Shown: positions 1 through 9,995 of the stretch, piece after piece
How the letters are laid out: the number at the start of each line of letters is the position of its first letter
Numbering within the stretch: the stretch's first letter is position 1
Source of the DNA: Plakobranchus ocellatus
Lineage: Eukaryota; Mollusca; Gastropoda; Plakobranchidae
Length of the DNA: 22,633 nt
Assembly: GCA_019648995.1 (NCBI GenBank)
Contig: BLXT01007177.1
Span: 536,419 to 559,051, forward strand
Direction of reading: 5' to 3'
Notes under the pieces: model-generated
Told to the model about the DNA's origin: nothing
The model's input: only the letters and a program-made list of their open reading frames with translations
Database searches by the model: none
Made by a program: the position numbers and the translations under genes

Positions 1-4
1 AAAA

Positions 5-390
5 AAAACCACTTAAATATATGCAGATAAGTGATTGGATGCGTTGTATCTGAAACCCAGCAAAGGAAAAAAAAAATAATTGATTGGTTTTTTATGTGTT
101 TACCTAAATTGTTGCGGAAACGCGTTCGTAAAAGCGCGGAAAGAGAGAAAAAATACCCTATCGTGATACAGCGACAAATATGTGCTTTTTCCCTAAAAAG
201 TTTTTTTTTACGATATAAACCTCGTTAAGAGAAGTAGTTGTGGCTGTATGTTTGAGTTATTTGATAGTGTATCTTAATCTTTTTCTACGGTTGAAAGAAT
301 TTTTTTAACTGCACGTAATAGACTCGAAGTTATAGGCGAAGGATTCCAAGGTTTGCAATCACGGTCCTAAGGCTATTTTTTCTTTCAAAA
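5..390 (+). repeat. Diverged direct repeat, copy A
   Basis: This block resembles 1985-2645 in the same order and orientation. Shared anchors include cacttaaatatatgcagata followed by gattggatg, an aacccag word, a gcgttcgtaaa/gcgcttcgtaaac word before gcggaaag, a tttgagttatt word, and a final ggcgaa(g/c)gattccaagg. Copy A is shorter because copy B has gained internal tandem units. The family is unknown. It may be an old interspersed repeat or half of a local duplication later invaded by the LINE at 848-1900. Confidence 0.6.
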
Positions 391-847
391 CTAATGGTTG
401 TTTCCCTTCCCTAAGCTTGATTTGATTAAAAAAGATTTTGCGTGGTTACTAGAGTCATTGCATTTTATATGAAAAACACAAGACTAATTAACGAATTTGC
501 ACGGTAGTTAATCCACAGTCTGTTAAAAAGGGATAATAAAAAGAGACCTTAAAAAAATGTCGCTGCTGCAGTATGGCTAAGCCTTTCCCACACTAAATGC
601 ATTACAACTATTACATCTCCCTTTCATTTCCCTTAGTTGGTCATGCAATATATTCTTTGTAAACCACGTTTCCAATCTTTTATATTGTCTTCTGGCGTGT
701 ATAATGCGCATCGATTCCGAATAGAGTAAGACATGAGCGTTAAATTGCTAAAAATGAAAAAGGCTTTGTTACTATCGAAACTAATTGCGGGTTCATTCTG
801 TGCCATTTGCGTTATTTAATAGTAGGCCTATTTTTCAACATTCATCA
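391..847. other. Unassigned AT-rich sequence
   Basis: No gene, RNA or clear repeat is visible between the end of repeat copy A and the 3' end of the LINE fragment. It contains one copy of the 8-bp palindrome taggccta at 823-830, a word that recurs in the window. Confidence 0.5.
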
Positions 848-1900
848 TTAGGTACTGTGTCTGGAACAGACATTGGCGATCATGTTCCTCCCTTCAAACC
901 TATTCTCAGTTAACCTTATAAAGTTGTTATTGTATCCTTGCCTTTTGCCTATGACTTAAGATGTCAAATAAAAGTTACTCTCTACTTACCTCTACTGCGT
1001 TTGCCTTCAATCTTTAAGTGTTCTAAAGCCTTATTTCGGCAAATTTGACCTAAAAACTGTAGTTGCCTCTGTCTTATGGTTTTAATTAGTGATCGCTCGA
1101 GATTAGCCTCTTTCAGTACCAACTCATTTTACTTTTTTCTGTCCATGATATCCTCATCATTCTTGCGATTAACCACATCTCTCCTGCTTCTAGTTTTTTC
1201 TCGATTTCTTTGTTTATTGTCCAACACTCACTATCATAAAAAGTAATAACCATACATATGTTTTAATTACCCTTAATTTGGTTTTCATACTTATGTTTCT
1301 ACTTGCCAGTATAAGTTTCATTTTTTGGAATGCGTCTTTGGCCATGGCTATTCTTTTACTTATTTCACTTGTGCATCTGCCATCTGATGTTTTCAGGTAT
1401 CCTAGATATTTGAATTTTGTAACTTGTTTGATTTGTTCGCCTTTTCTAACGAGATTGCACTTGGGTTAAAGGATTTCTTTGAGATGACCACACATTCCGT
1501 TTTCTTTACATCAAAGGCAGGCCCATTCTTTCGCTCTCTAAAACTACAGTATCTAGAAGTTTTTGGAGTTATTCGCCATATTCTGCTATTAAAACTGTAT
1601 CATCTGCATACCTGAGATTATTAAGATGCTGTCCATTTATTTTTAAGCCCGAAATACCATCAAAATTCCTTAACATTATTTCACTATATAAGTTAAAAGA
1701 TCAGGAGACGTTACACATCCCTGCCCCACACCTCCTTTGATGGGTTTGAAGTCATTATGTTCACCTTCAGTTCTTACAGATGCAGTCTGGTCCCAGTATA
1801 AATTTCTAATTACTCTCAGGTCTTTCTCACTGATGTCTAATTTTTCTAGCATACGAAATACCTTTCAACATTATTCTATCGATATTCAAAGGAAAGTTGA
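848..1900 (-). mobile_element. 5'-truncated non-LTR retrotransposon (LINE) fragment with reverse transcriptase core, inactive
   Basis: Read on the minus strand, this gives the C-terminal half of a LINE reverse transcriptase, broken by frameshifts and stops. In order from about 1860 downward I read: an LEKLDISEKDLRVIRNLYW stretch, a G-G-V-G-Q-G-C-V-x-S-P block matching the conserved RQGC..SP motif, SGLKINGQHLNNLRYADDT with the catalytic YADD box at 1599-1610, VTKFKYLGY followed by TSDGRC and EISKRIAMAKDAFQKM, and a C-terminus NMIANVCSRHST ending at a stop (848-850). The catalytic aspartates are present, but stops upstream and between motifs make the copy dead. No endonuclease domain remains, so it is 5'-truncated. 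The very short 3' end (TAATGATGAA after the last sense codon) suits an RTE-like element, but the clade is inference. Confidence 0.9.
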
Positions 1901-1984
1901 GGGTTGCTACCAATTTTATGGCTAGTTTTTTTAGCTAAAAGTTGCGGATTTTCCCCGCGTAAATGACTTCAAATTAAATATAAA

Positions 1985-2645
1985 AACACTTAAATATATG
2001 CAGATAAACGATTGGATGTCTCATTCCTGTAACCCAGAATAAAGAAAATATTGTTATTGGTATTTTAGATAATTTATGCGTTTACTCAGATTTTTATGGA
2101 AGCGCTTCGTAAACGAGCGGAAAGCGATACAAACTTTGTCATGTTTTGCTTTCGATAAAGAAAGTACATTTAAAAATATCTTCACACATTCCGACGTGTC
2201 CAATGCTATCATTTTTTAAAAAGGCCAAAAAATATGCGCTATTTTACAAAAAAAGAATATTTGTTATATTTATTGAGACTAACTGACGGGTTGAACAGAG
2301 TCTCTCCATTTGAGTTATTCAATACCGTCTTTCAACTGGACACATTTTAACGTCTTCCGAAGTGGCCAACGTCTATTAATTTTAAAAAGGTGGTGAGAAA
2401 ATTGTGCTAAAAAAAAAAAAAGACGAGGGTTTATAACGATTTAATAGTCTTCGGCCGTGACCAATGTAAATATTATTTTAAAGGCAGTGAAATATTTAAG
2501 CAATATTAAAAAAAAAAAAAAATTCTACGTTGCACAGATTTAAATTGTTAAGTGCGATCGAATTTCACACTATCAACATTAAGTATACTTTAGCTTCCAC
2601 GTTTTCATTTTGTAGCTGAAGGCGAACGATTCCAAGGTAAGTAAT
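1985..2645 (+). repeat. Diverged direct repeat, copy B
   Basis: This is the partner of 5-390, with the same anchor words in the same order. It is longer, mainly because of three diverged internal units between about 2182 and 2545. The two copies bracket the minus-strand LINE fragment. Confidence 0.6.
2182..2545 (+). repeat. Three diverged tandem units ending in A-runs
   Basis: Units begin near 2186, 2351 and 2446. Each opens with a (t/c)TTCCGA or TCTTCGG word, then a GTG(t/g/a)CCAA word, a TTTTAAAAAGG or TTTTAAAGG word, and closes in an A-rich run (poly-A near 2410 and 2507). Spacing is about 165 then 95 bp, so the units are unequal and old. Confidence 0.45.
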
Positions 2646-2649
2646 CAGT

Positions 2650-3105
2650 TTTCGGGCTAGTGAATTCTCCTTAAACTTTTCGGTTATGACCTTGTCGAGG
2701 CTCTATCCCATCAAAAAGATCTGAAATAACTGCGTAGATCATAAAGCATTGTGTATTATAAAAACATTTTTTTTTCAAATCGTGCTTTAGGTATTTGATC
2801 TCATAAATATACTAATTGTAAGAAAGCGTGTACTTTATTTTTTTTTAAAGTTCTATTGTGATGTAGCGACCACATTTTCATTGCACAACTTTAACTTATT
2901 GCTTTATTATTTGTGAAGAAAGCTTTGCATTAGGGGATATTTTCGCATGATTATCATTGTCTTGCTAAATGTCGCACATTATTTAAAAAAATATTAAGAG
3001 TGAGAAACATCAGAAACATGCTGCTTTTCCTTAAATTACAAGTGGGGCTCAAAGCATTTGAGTCAATTCTTTCAATGACATTACTTACGTTCTAACCCTA
3101 TTTTT
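2650..3105. other. Unassigned AT-rich sequence
   Basis: I see no gene or strong repeat here, only short homopolymer runs and AT-rich low complexity. Confidence 0.5.
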
Positions 3106-3106
3106 C

Positions 3107-3162
3107 AGAAACAAACAAACAAACAAAAACAACAACAAAACAAAAACAAAACAAAAACAAGA
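3107..3162 (+). repeat. A/C-rich simple repeat, (AAAC)n and (AAAAC)n
   Basis: The tract moves from AAAC units to mixed AAC and AAAAC units with no other sequence inside. It may be the decayed tail of a retroposed element, but no body is recognisable beside it. Confidence 0.85.
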
Positions 3163-3169
3163 ACGTTTA

Positions 3170-4330
3170 GGTCTAAAAAAGCTCATAATATCGCATGGAT
3201 AGAAAATTTTAATAAAGCAAACCTACATTTAATAGTTTTCAAAACTTTTTGTAATGCGACCAAACTAGAAACATGCGGAAAATAATAATTTTGAAAAGAT
3301 AGATCTCGAAAGGGTTTCTTCTACAGTCAGTCTATTGTTATGTCCCTTGCATCATGATATACTAATATACTAGATCTAAATTTTTACAATCGAAACTGCA
3401 TAGGTAGCATTGATTTGAAAGAAATTGGTTTATAAAATGTTTCACTAATATGTGTGCATGACTGCACAAATATAATTATGTTAATATGTAAACACATAGG
3501 ATGTAGACGTTACACACGTCAAATTGCCATTTTTTTTTATACAAAGATTACAATTTATCGAATATTACACCGGTGAGATAAATATTGTTAAAATCCAAAT
3601 GAAAAAAATGCAACGTGTAGATTGATTCACAAAAAATGAAACGCTTTATGCGAAGTTATTATTAGAGACTTAAAGAGGTGCAGATTTTAAAACAGAAAAT
3701 GGAAACAAGGAGCATAGGGCTCCTAATGCTAGTTTCCAAGTTTATTAGAAACACACTTTCAATAATTTGAGAATTGATCAAAACACTTATTACTTTTGAA
3801 AATTAACATATATATTGTTAAACTTAAGAATGCAGAGGCAACCAAACAAAGAAGAATTCTTATTTGTTTCCAAGAAATTGATATCTTTTTTTGCCGACAG
3901 CCGTTTTCTTGCTCAAACAAACAAATAATTGCATTCACCAACGATATCCACATAAGAAATACAAATGGGTGACCACATGAGTGAACACACACACACGCGC
4001 ATTTTTAGACGCGCACACAAAGTTAACTTGTTGAATTATGAATCATGATAGTAATAGTAATTTGAATGAAGTTGGCCATAAAAAGGTTTCCCTACTTTGT
4101 TTTTCCATTTTCCATTTCAGCAAAACAAATTTTTCATCAGATTTTTAGAAATGTAGGAATGAATGCAATGTGTTTTTCATGATAATGTTCATTTTCCTCA
4201 TACATGTTTTATGGTAAAGTGTTCAAAAGGTTTTTTCTCCTTTTTATTACAGTGCCTTAAAAAAGATATTATATAGCTAGCATCAATTAAGAGAAGTGAT
4301 AGTCATTTAGATTTAAAGCATTTATGCAAT
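3170..4330. other. Unassigned AT-rich sequence with one small minus-strand open frame
   Basis: Nothing recognisable. An ATG-started minus frame at 3953-3759 would give about 64 residues with one hydrophobic stretch (around ILLCLVASAFLSLTIYMLI). Its length is ordinary for chance and it has no partner motif, so I do not call it a gene. A short CA/CG-rich patch lies at 3986-4018. Confidence 0.4.
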
Positions 4331-4336
4331 CGCCGT

Positions 4337-4407
4337 CTTAGTGAATATTGTGTTGATATTTATTTTATTTTATTAACACTGATAATCTTTCCAGCATATT
4401 CACTAAG
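4337..4407. repeat. Inverted repeat able to form a hairpin
   Basis: A perfect 12-bp arm, cttagtgaatat (4337-4348), is mirrored by atattcactaag (4396-4407). A nested gtgtt/aacac pair lies inside an AT-rich loop of about 47 nt. The element could be a MITE-like remnant, a cruciform or a chance palindrome. No flanking target-site duplication is evident. Confidence 0.6.
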
Positions 4408-4679
4408 AAAAATTTATATGGCTATCTTAGTGGCACTACAGGGACAGGTAATGAATAAAGAAACCGCAGTGCTGCTCTCAGCTCATACATTTGAGCTTTC
4501 AGTAATGCTATAAAAACATACACCATTGAACCCATTTATGCTGACAGCCAACTAATTGGACATTGACTATTTTTTCATCTTTTATAGAAAAATATAATTG
4601 TGAGGAAAGCTATCATGTTCCATACTAAAGATGTATCTTTCACACACAAATCAGTTGGGTCTATTTTTAGACAGAATGC

Positions 4680-4767
4680 AATCATGTTGCTCCGCCCACC
4701 ATAATGGCCGCCGCACCCTCTCCTTTGTGCATTCAAAAGAAATGAAAAAATTCGGATGCACGTAAGT
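4680..4767 (+). promoter_or_regulatory. GC-rich island with GC box and consensus splice donor; possible first exon
   Basis: A short GC-rich patch interrupts AT-rich DNA. It carries CCGCCC (4692-4697, an Sp/KLF-type GC box on the complement), an ATG in ATAATGGCCGCC (4704) opening a 13-codon frame, then an ATG at 4742 with G at -3 and A at +4. That second frame runs open (MKKFGC) to a perfect donor, GTAAGT, at 4762-4767. This could be a promoter with a leader exon, but no downstream exon is recognised. It is inference from composition and splice consensus only. Confidence 0.2.
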
Positions 4768-6176
4768 ACTAGATAATTTTTTTTTTCCTTAAATTTGGAT
4801 CGGAGATTCAAATTTAGATAAACCTTTATTTTAGATGAAAATGTGCTTCAGTTTTTCAATTTCCTTATTCAAAATCAACAATGTCCAACATTTACATGTG
4901 GTATGAAGCCAAACTTGTTTCGCGTCATGCACGGATGGGATCCTGTTCTTCTTTGCCATTTAAAACATGATAGATTTGGGTGAACACGTAAGGCCAAGGT
5001 TTAAAGGTGCTTATATGTGTGATAAGACAGATATTCATCTAAAGGTGATCTTTATACAATTGGCCGAGTTAGTTTAGGTCTTAGTTGAACAAGTGATAAC
5101 TTTTATGCACTTTGATATGTTACATCTAGGCTTTCAATCAACCAACGACGATGTTATGTTTGTGGGTGATATAGGCCTAGATTGAATTATCAAGCTTTCT
5201 CCAAGTTTTGTCGAGAAAGCATTAGAGGAAGGCGAGGAATAAATTCATTATTTTTATGAATTACATTAATTATTGAATTAGATTTAGGCCAATATAGATG
5301 AGGGTACCAATAGTAAAAGCTTTACCACTCACAGAATTAAATGAATTTATGAGAAGATTCAAATACAGGCATCTTTTTGTTCCTTAATTTCTGTTCAGAA
5401 TGTATACTACTAGTCTTGAGGTTGTGCAAGGCCCCATGGAGGGCGTGGGAAAACTTATCAAACAAATAGTAACTGTCACTCTGAACAGTTCATGTACTGA
5501 TCTGTGCATGGCACCGTACTTATAGGGCTATATTTGAATTCGATAAAAAGACTAAAGGAACTAATTTTGATGAAAATCTGATGCTTGGTCATGTCTTAGA
5601 AGAGAACAGGATTTTGTGTAAATTTGACAAAATGAGAAGATCACGCATAACCTGGCAAATTACTTTGTAACAATAAGACAGGTCGTACCAAAATAAGATC
5701 AACCATTTCCCAAATTATTATTTTTTCAACATTTGAAGAATACATCAATGGAAAGAGTGGAAAGCTGCAGAATACGTTTAAAATTGATATCTGCCTAATG
5801 GAGTTTATAATTAAAAAAAAAATGATCTCATATCAAAATAAAAGTGGTGATAGTAAAATGCATAAGAAAAAGAAATTATAATTTGCACTATTGACAAGAA
5901 ATAACCTTATCAAGTGCGTCAGATAACCAAATATTTTATGTAGCCTTAATATAAATTTTTTTTGAGTTCTTCAACAGCAACACAGGGACCAGAACATTTT
6001 ATGGTTGAAAAAAAACAAAAATATCTCTGTTTTATATGGAAAACAAAGGAATGCTTTTCTTAAATTTCACGCAATTTCACAAAGTTGTCCAGTGAAAATA
6101 GAATCAACACAGAAACAGAATAATATTACAGTAGATGACACATCAGCAAATATCACAATTTGAAACTGGAAACACC
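4768..6176. other. Unassigned AT-rich sequence
   Basis: No recognisable gene. A plus-strand stretch open from about 5485 to 5669 reads protein-like (FDKKTKGTNFDENLMLGHVL) but has no early ATG, no recognised domain and chance-level length. One taggccta palindrome lies at 5172-5179. The rest is AT-rich with short homopolymers. Confidence 0.4.
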
Positions 6177-6299
6177 TTAACACTTAAAATTAAAAATAAT
6201 AGTAAATGAAGAAATAGTAAGAAGTATATTACTGCAAAAAAAACAATGAATGCAAAAGTCTTCACATGGTTCTTGAATGATAAATGCAGGATCTATTAC

Positions 6300-6461
6300 T
6301 TGCATAATATTTACAATTTCTAATGCAACTCCTCTATAAAGACACAGATAGCGCTCCCGATTTTCCATCCTTGGGGAGGTGAGATGCTTCACGATAATCA
6401 ACTTAAATGAACTGGGAGAAATGACGGATAAATCCTTCCGCTCAGGAGACAAGGAACATGC
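6300..6461 (-). other. Exon-like open segment, unrecognised
   Basis: On the minus strand a pyrimidine tract (tttctctct), a branch-point-like ctactga and an acceptor gacacgcag precede 6461. A donor-like GTAATA follows 6300. The interval is exactly 162 nt, 54 codons, and is open in the frame that begins at the acceptor, starting ACSLSPERKDLSV and including PRMENRERYLCLYRG. It is part of a stop-free run of more than 100 codons, richer in G+C than its surroundings. I do not recognise the peptide. The donor is weak and there is no conservation evidence, so chance remains quite possible. Confidence 0.15.
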
Positions 6462-6506
6462 CTGCGTGTCTTTCAGTAGAGAGAAACGTACAAATCTCCT
6501 GCATTC

Positions 6507-6519
6507 AGTTCAAAGGTCA
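6507..6519 (+). promoter_or_regulatory. DR1 nuclear-receptor-type site
   Basis: AGTTCA, one spacer A, then AGGTCA forms a direct repeat with 1-bp spacing, the arrangement bound by RXR heterodimers and HNF4-type receptors in animals. It lies just upstream of the minus-strand exon-like segment. A single match in AT-rich DNA may be fortuitous. Confidence 0.25.
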
Positions 6520-6725
6520 GATCCATAACTTTGGACAAAGAAAAATAGAATTTTTGTTTTCAATAATTTCGAGAATAAAGGTATTACATATTTAAAAAGA
6601 ATTAACATTAGTTTCAATGCTTAATGGTTTTTTTTTTTAGATCTCTTTGATCTTAATAAATAATCGCACTATAATAAACATACAATTGTTTATTGAACTT
6701 ATGTGCCCAGCCTTAATTAGATCAA

Positions 6726-8177
6726 AGGAAAGAAAGAAAAACCCAGGAATTTTTAATGAGTAATTTTTTTTTAACTGTTAAAAATCCTACCAAGAAAAAA
6801 AACCGATTGGTACTTTTTTCGGAACAAAATTGGGAACTCCAGAAAATTCCTAATTTTAGTGAATAATTGTCAAAAAGATGGGATATAGATTTTCTTTTTT
6901 TTTTTAATTCTAGTGACTTTAAGGAAAAATCAAATTGTTTTGTATGTGTAGTATTTATTTCACATAAACAGAAAGAAAAAAATTAGAATTATACCATCTA
7001 AATAATTCAAATGACAAGAAATGTATGCCTTTGTACGCATTTAAAATCATTGCTCTGAAGTGTGATTACAGTTGAACAGCTCACTATTGTCTGGAAGTTT
7101 GTCTCGTCCTCAGAGCTCTCGGCACAGAATGCTACCATTGAGATCCCCATGGCCTGAGAAGTGTAAAGCTATGAACAAGGTCACGAAACCTGTTTGAAAA
7201 AAAATAACGTATTTATATGGGGTATTGAAACCAAAGATTAATAGTTTCTTTATGTGATTCCTTTGCGAATAAATGAATGGTTTTTTGAATGATTAAATTA
7301 ACAGACCATATAAAATGTTATATAAAAACTGCTAAAATTGAAATGACTAATACAAATGTAAGTTTTATATAAGCGTTTTCTTGAGAAAACTATGTCATAT
7401 TACACAAGATAATACCATGAATTATTCAGTGCTATATCAAAGAGTTGGGTAAGTTAACAATGCAGAATTTTTGGTGGTTGTTTGAAGTCAAATGCTTACT
7501 CTTTGTGTCTCGTTTCGTCTGGGTCTTCCAAGCTATCATTGTAACAGAGTTTCATTGCGATATTGATATGAATAAGTCGGGTAGAACAAAGGAATGGAAA
7601 CAAAGAATATTCATTGACACCGAGAAGAATTATTGTTCTATGCAAGATTAAAATGTACAGTTAATTAATCAATGAATTATAAATGACATTATGATTTTTA
7701 TCCAAAGAGATTCATCTTGAACCAGAAAAAAGACCCTTCGGATCAACAGTAAACAAAAAATAAACCGAACAAATAAAAAGAAATTGAAAAAAAAATGATT
7801 ATCAAAATTATAAAAAGGACCAATAATATGCCATAACCTGATATAAAGATGCTGTCAATTCTTCAGAAATAAATTATACCAAGGTGCTGTTATTCCTGTT
7901 AGAAATGCTTTGCAAGCCGAACCCAAAACTGGCAATGTCTGTCAGCAATCATATTTGCAGTAGACCTGTAAAATGAGATAATGTAGGCCTAAATTACTCC
8001 AAGTAATCAAACATTATCTGAACGTGCCAAAAGTAACAATTAAAAAAAAATTACGCCAAAGTTTTAACGTAAAAGTTATAGAGTAAAAGTTACAAACTAA
8101 TCTTGCTCTACATTAAAGCTCTAAGAAAATCGTATTGGAAATCCAGTCTCGCAATCTGCCTGCCCCTTGCCAGGCTC
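6726..8177 (+). repeat. Tandem duplication of about 1.4 kb, unit 1
   Basis: The unit begins at aggaaagaaagaaaaaccc and matches 8178-9535 along its whole length, at roughly 85-90% identity by eye. Particularly clear blocks are the ccaggaatttttaatgagta start, the GC-richer block around 7050-7160, the open frame at 7460-7651, and the end block tctacattaaagc through tgcctgccccttgcca. Unit 1 carries about 118 bp (roughly 7343-7460) absent from unit 2. I find no transposase, reverse transcriptase or terminal inverted repeat, so a local duplication or fragment of a larger satellite-like repeat is most likely. Confidence 0.85.
7460..7651 (+). other. Small open frame conserved in repeat unit 1
   Basis: From the ATG at 7460 the frame gives 63 residues: MQNFWWLFEVK, then FVSRFVWVFQAIIVTE, then KEWKQRIFIDTEKN and a stop. 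The counterpart in unit 2 is in the same frame and ends at the same stop. Their two length differences are 6 and 3 nt, so the frame is preserved. However, replacement changes outnumber silent ones between the copies, about 13 to 6, which argues against purifying selection. I recognise no family. Confidence 0.12.
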
Positions 8178-9535
8178 AGGAAAGAAAGAAAAACCCAGGA
8201 ATTTTTAATGAGTAATTTTTTTTTTACTATTAAAAATCCTGCCAAGAAAAAAACCCATTTGTATATTTTTTTTTTAAATAAAAAAAAAAGCGAGCTCCAG
8301 AAAATTCCTGATTTTAGTGAATAACTGTCAGAAGATCACATATACTTTTCTTTTTTTTTTTTTTTTTTTAATAGAAATATCTAGTGCCTTTATAGAAATC
8401 GTATTTGTTTTGTATGTGTAGCGTTCATTTCCCATAAATAAGAAGGAAAAAAAATTAGAATATACCATCTAAATAATTCAAATGACAAGGAATGTATCTC
8501 TATCTACGCATCTAAAATCATTGCTCTGAAGTGTGATTGCAATTGAACAGCTCACTATTTGTCTGGAAGTTTGTCTCGTCCTCAGAGCTCTCGGCACAGA
8601 ATGCTGCCATTGAGATCTTATGGGCTGAGAAGAGTAAAGGTATGAACAAGGTCAAGAAACCCGTTTGAAAAAAAATAACGTATTTACATTGGGTATTGAA
8701 ACCAAAGAATCAAATCGTTCCTTTATAAGATTCCTTTGCGAATAAATAAATGGTTTTTGAAATGATTGACTTAACAGAGTATATAAAATGTTATGTAAAA
8801 ACTGCTAAATTTGAAATGCAGACTCTTTGGTTGTTGTTTGAAGTCAAAAGATCACTCTTTGTGTCTCGTTTCGTCCAGGTTTTCCAAGCTATGATTGTGA
8901 CAGAGTGCGCTATTGACATCACTGGGTCAGGTAGAAGAAAGGAATGGAAACAAAGAATGTTCATTAACATTGAGAAAAACTGTTCTATGCAAAATTAAAA
9001 TTTACATTGAATTAATCATTGAATTACAAATGACATTGTGATTTCTATTCAAAAAGATTTATCTTGAACCAGAAAAAGACACGTTCGGATCAACAGAAAA
9101 AAAAAACGCGATCAAATTAAATTAAAAAAATGAAAAAAAAAAAGATTATCAAAATTATAAAAAAGGACCAATAATATGCCATAACCTGATATAAAGATGC
9201 TGTCAATTCATCAGAAATAAATTATACCAAGATGCTGTTATTCCTGTTAGAAGTGCTTTGCAAGCCGAACCCTGAACTGGCAATGTCTGTTAGCAGTCAT
9301 ATTTGCATTAGACCTGTAAAATTACATTATATAGGCCTAAATCACTCTAAGTAATCAAACATTATCTGAAAGTGCCAAAAGTAACATTTTTTTTCTTTTT
9401 TAATTACGCACAAGTTTTAACTTAAAAGTTTTGGACTAAAAGTTATAAAACCAATCTTACTCTACATTAAAGCCATAAGAAACCCGTATTGGAAATCCTA
9501 TCTCTCAATCTGCCTCCCCCTTGCCATGATCAGAT
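8178..9535 (+). repeat. Tandem duplication of about 1.4 kb, unit 2
   Basis: This second unit directly abuts unit 1 in the same orientation. The offset is 1452 bp at the start, about 1471 in the middle and about 1349 at the end. It has a longer poly-T run near 8347-8370 and lacks the roughly 118-bp internal stretch of unit 1. The missing segment is bounded by aatg in unit 1, consistent with a microhomology-mediated deletion. Confidence 0.85.
8750..8998 (+). other. Small open frame conserved in repeat unit 2
   Basis: A true ATG opens an 82-residue frame whose C-terminal two thirds align to the frame in unit 1: LLFEVKRSLFVSRFVQVFQA, then RRKEWKQRMFINIEKN. The N-terminal part has no open equivalent in unit 1, where one extra T creates a stop after three codons. 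A hydrophobic segment followed by a basic tail is visible. No known domain. Most likely a by-product of the repeat. Confidence 0.12.
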
Positions 9536-9632
9536 GAAAAAAAAAAAGATCTTTGAACGAGGAGATCAGGCATGAGACTGAAGTGATTGTTCATATTCAT
9601 TTAAAGTCCTTGAAATTTCTCGCCATGTTTAT

Positions 9633-9995
9633 GTGACGACTTTGGAAAGGCAGCTCAGGCATGAGACTGTCAGGGCATTCTTATCTTTATATTGTGAACC
9701 AGCATATCCATTTCTAACTGTCCTCACTGGTAATAAACTTTGCAAGAAACTGATGGCGCTGCGCGTTAAAGTGTCGACTACAGGATGGTCATTTACAGTG
9801 TCATCATGGAGAGCTGGTGTAGTTGTCCTTCAGGATCTACCTAAAAAACCACCACAGAGTGCACAGTTATTGAAATTAGGGTACGCAATTGTGACAGAAG
9901 ATCAGGATGATTGCACGTGTGATTTTGTCGTAACTTTGAGTATCTCTAAAGATTTTTTTGTCTATTTTTCTCTGAAGTATTGTTTTCTACGCATT

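Noticed and set aside
848..2645. An LTR retrotransposon with the direct repeats as LTRs
   Set aside because: The enclosed reverse transcriptase is of non-LTR type (YADD with the KFKYLGY...SDGRC C-terminal region), lies in one strand only with no gag, protease or integrase, and the repeats are unequal and very diverged.
4575..4811. 78-codon minus-strand frame over the GC island
   Set aside because: No domain is recognisable; the frame crosses the stronger plus-strand signals and has chance-level length.
5485..5669. Protein-like 62-codon frame on the plus strand
   Set aside because: No early ATG, no convincing flanking splice signals and no recognised domain. Frames this long are common by chance here.
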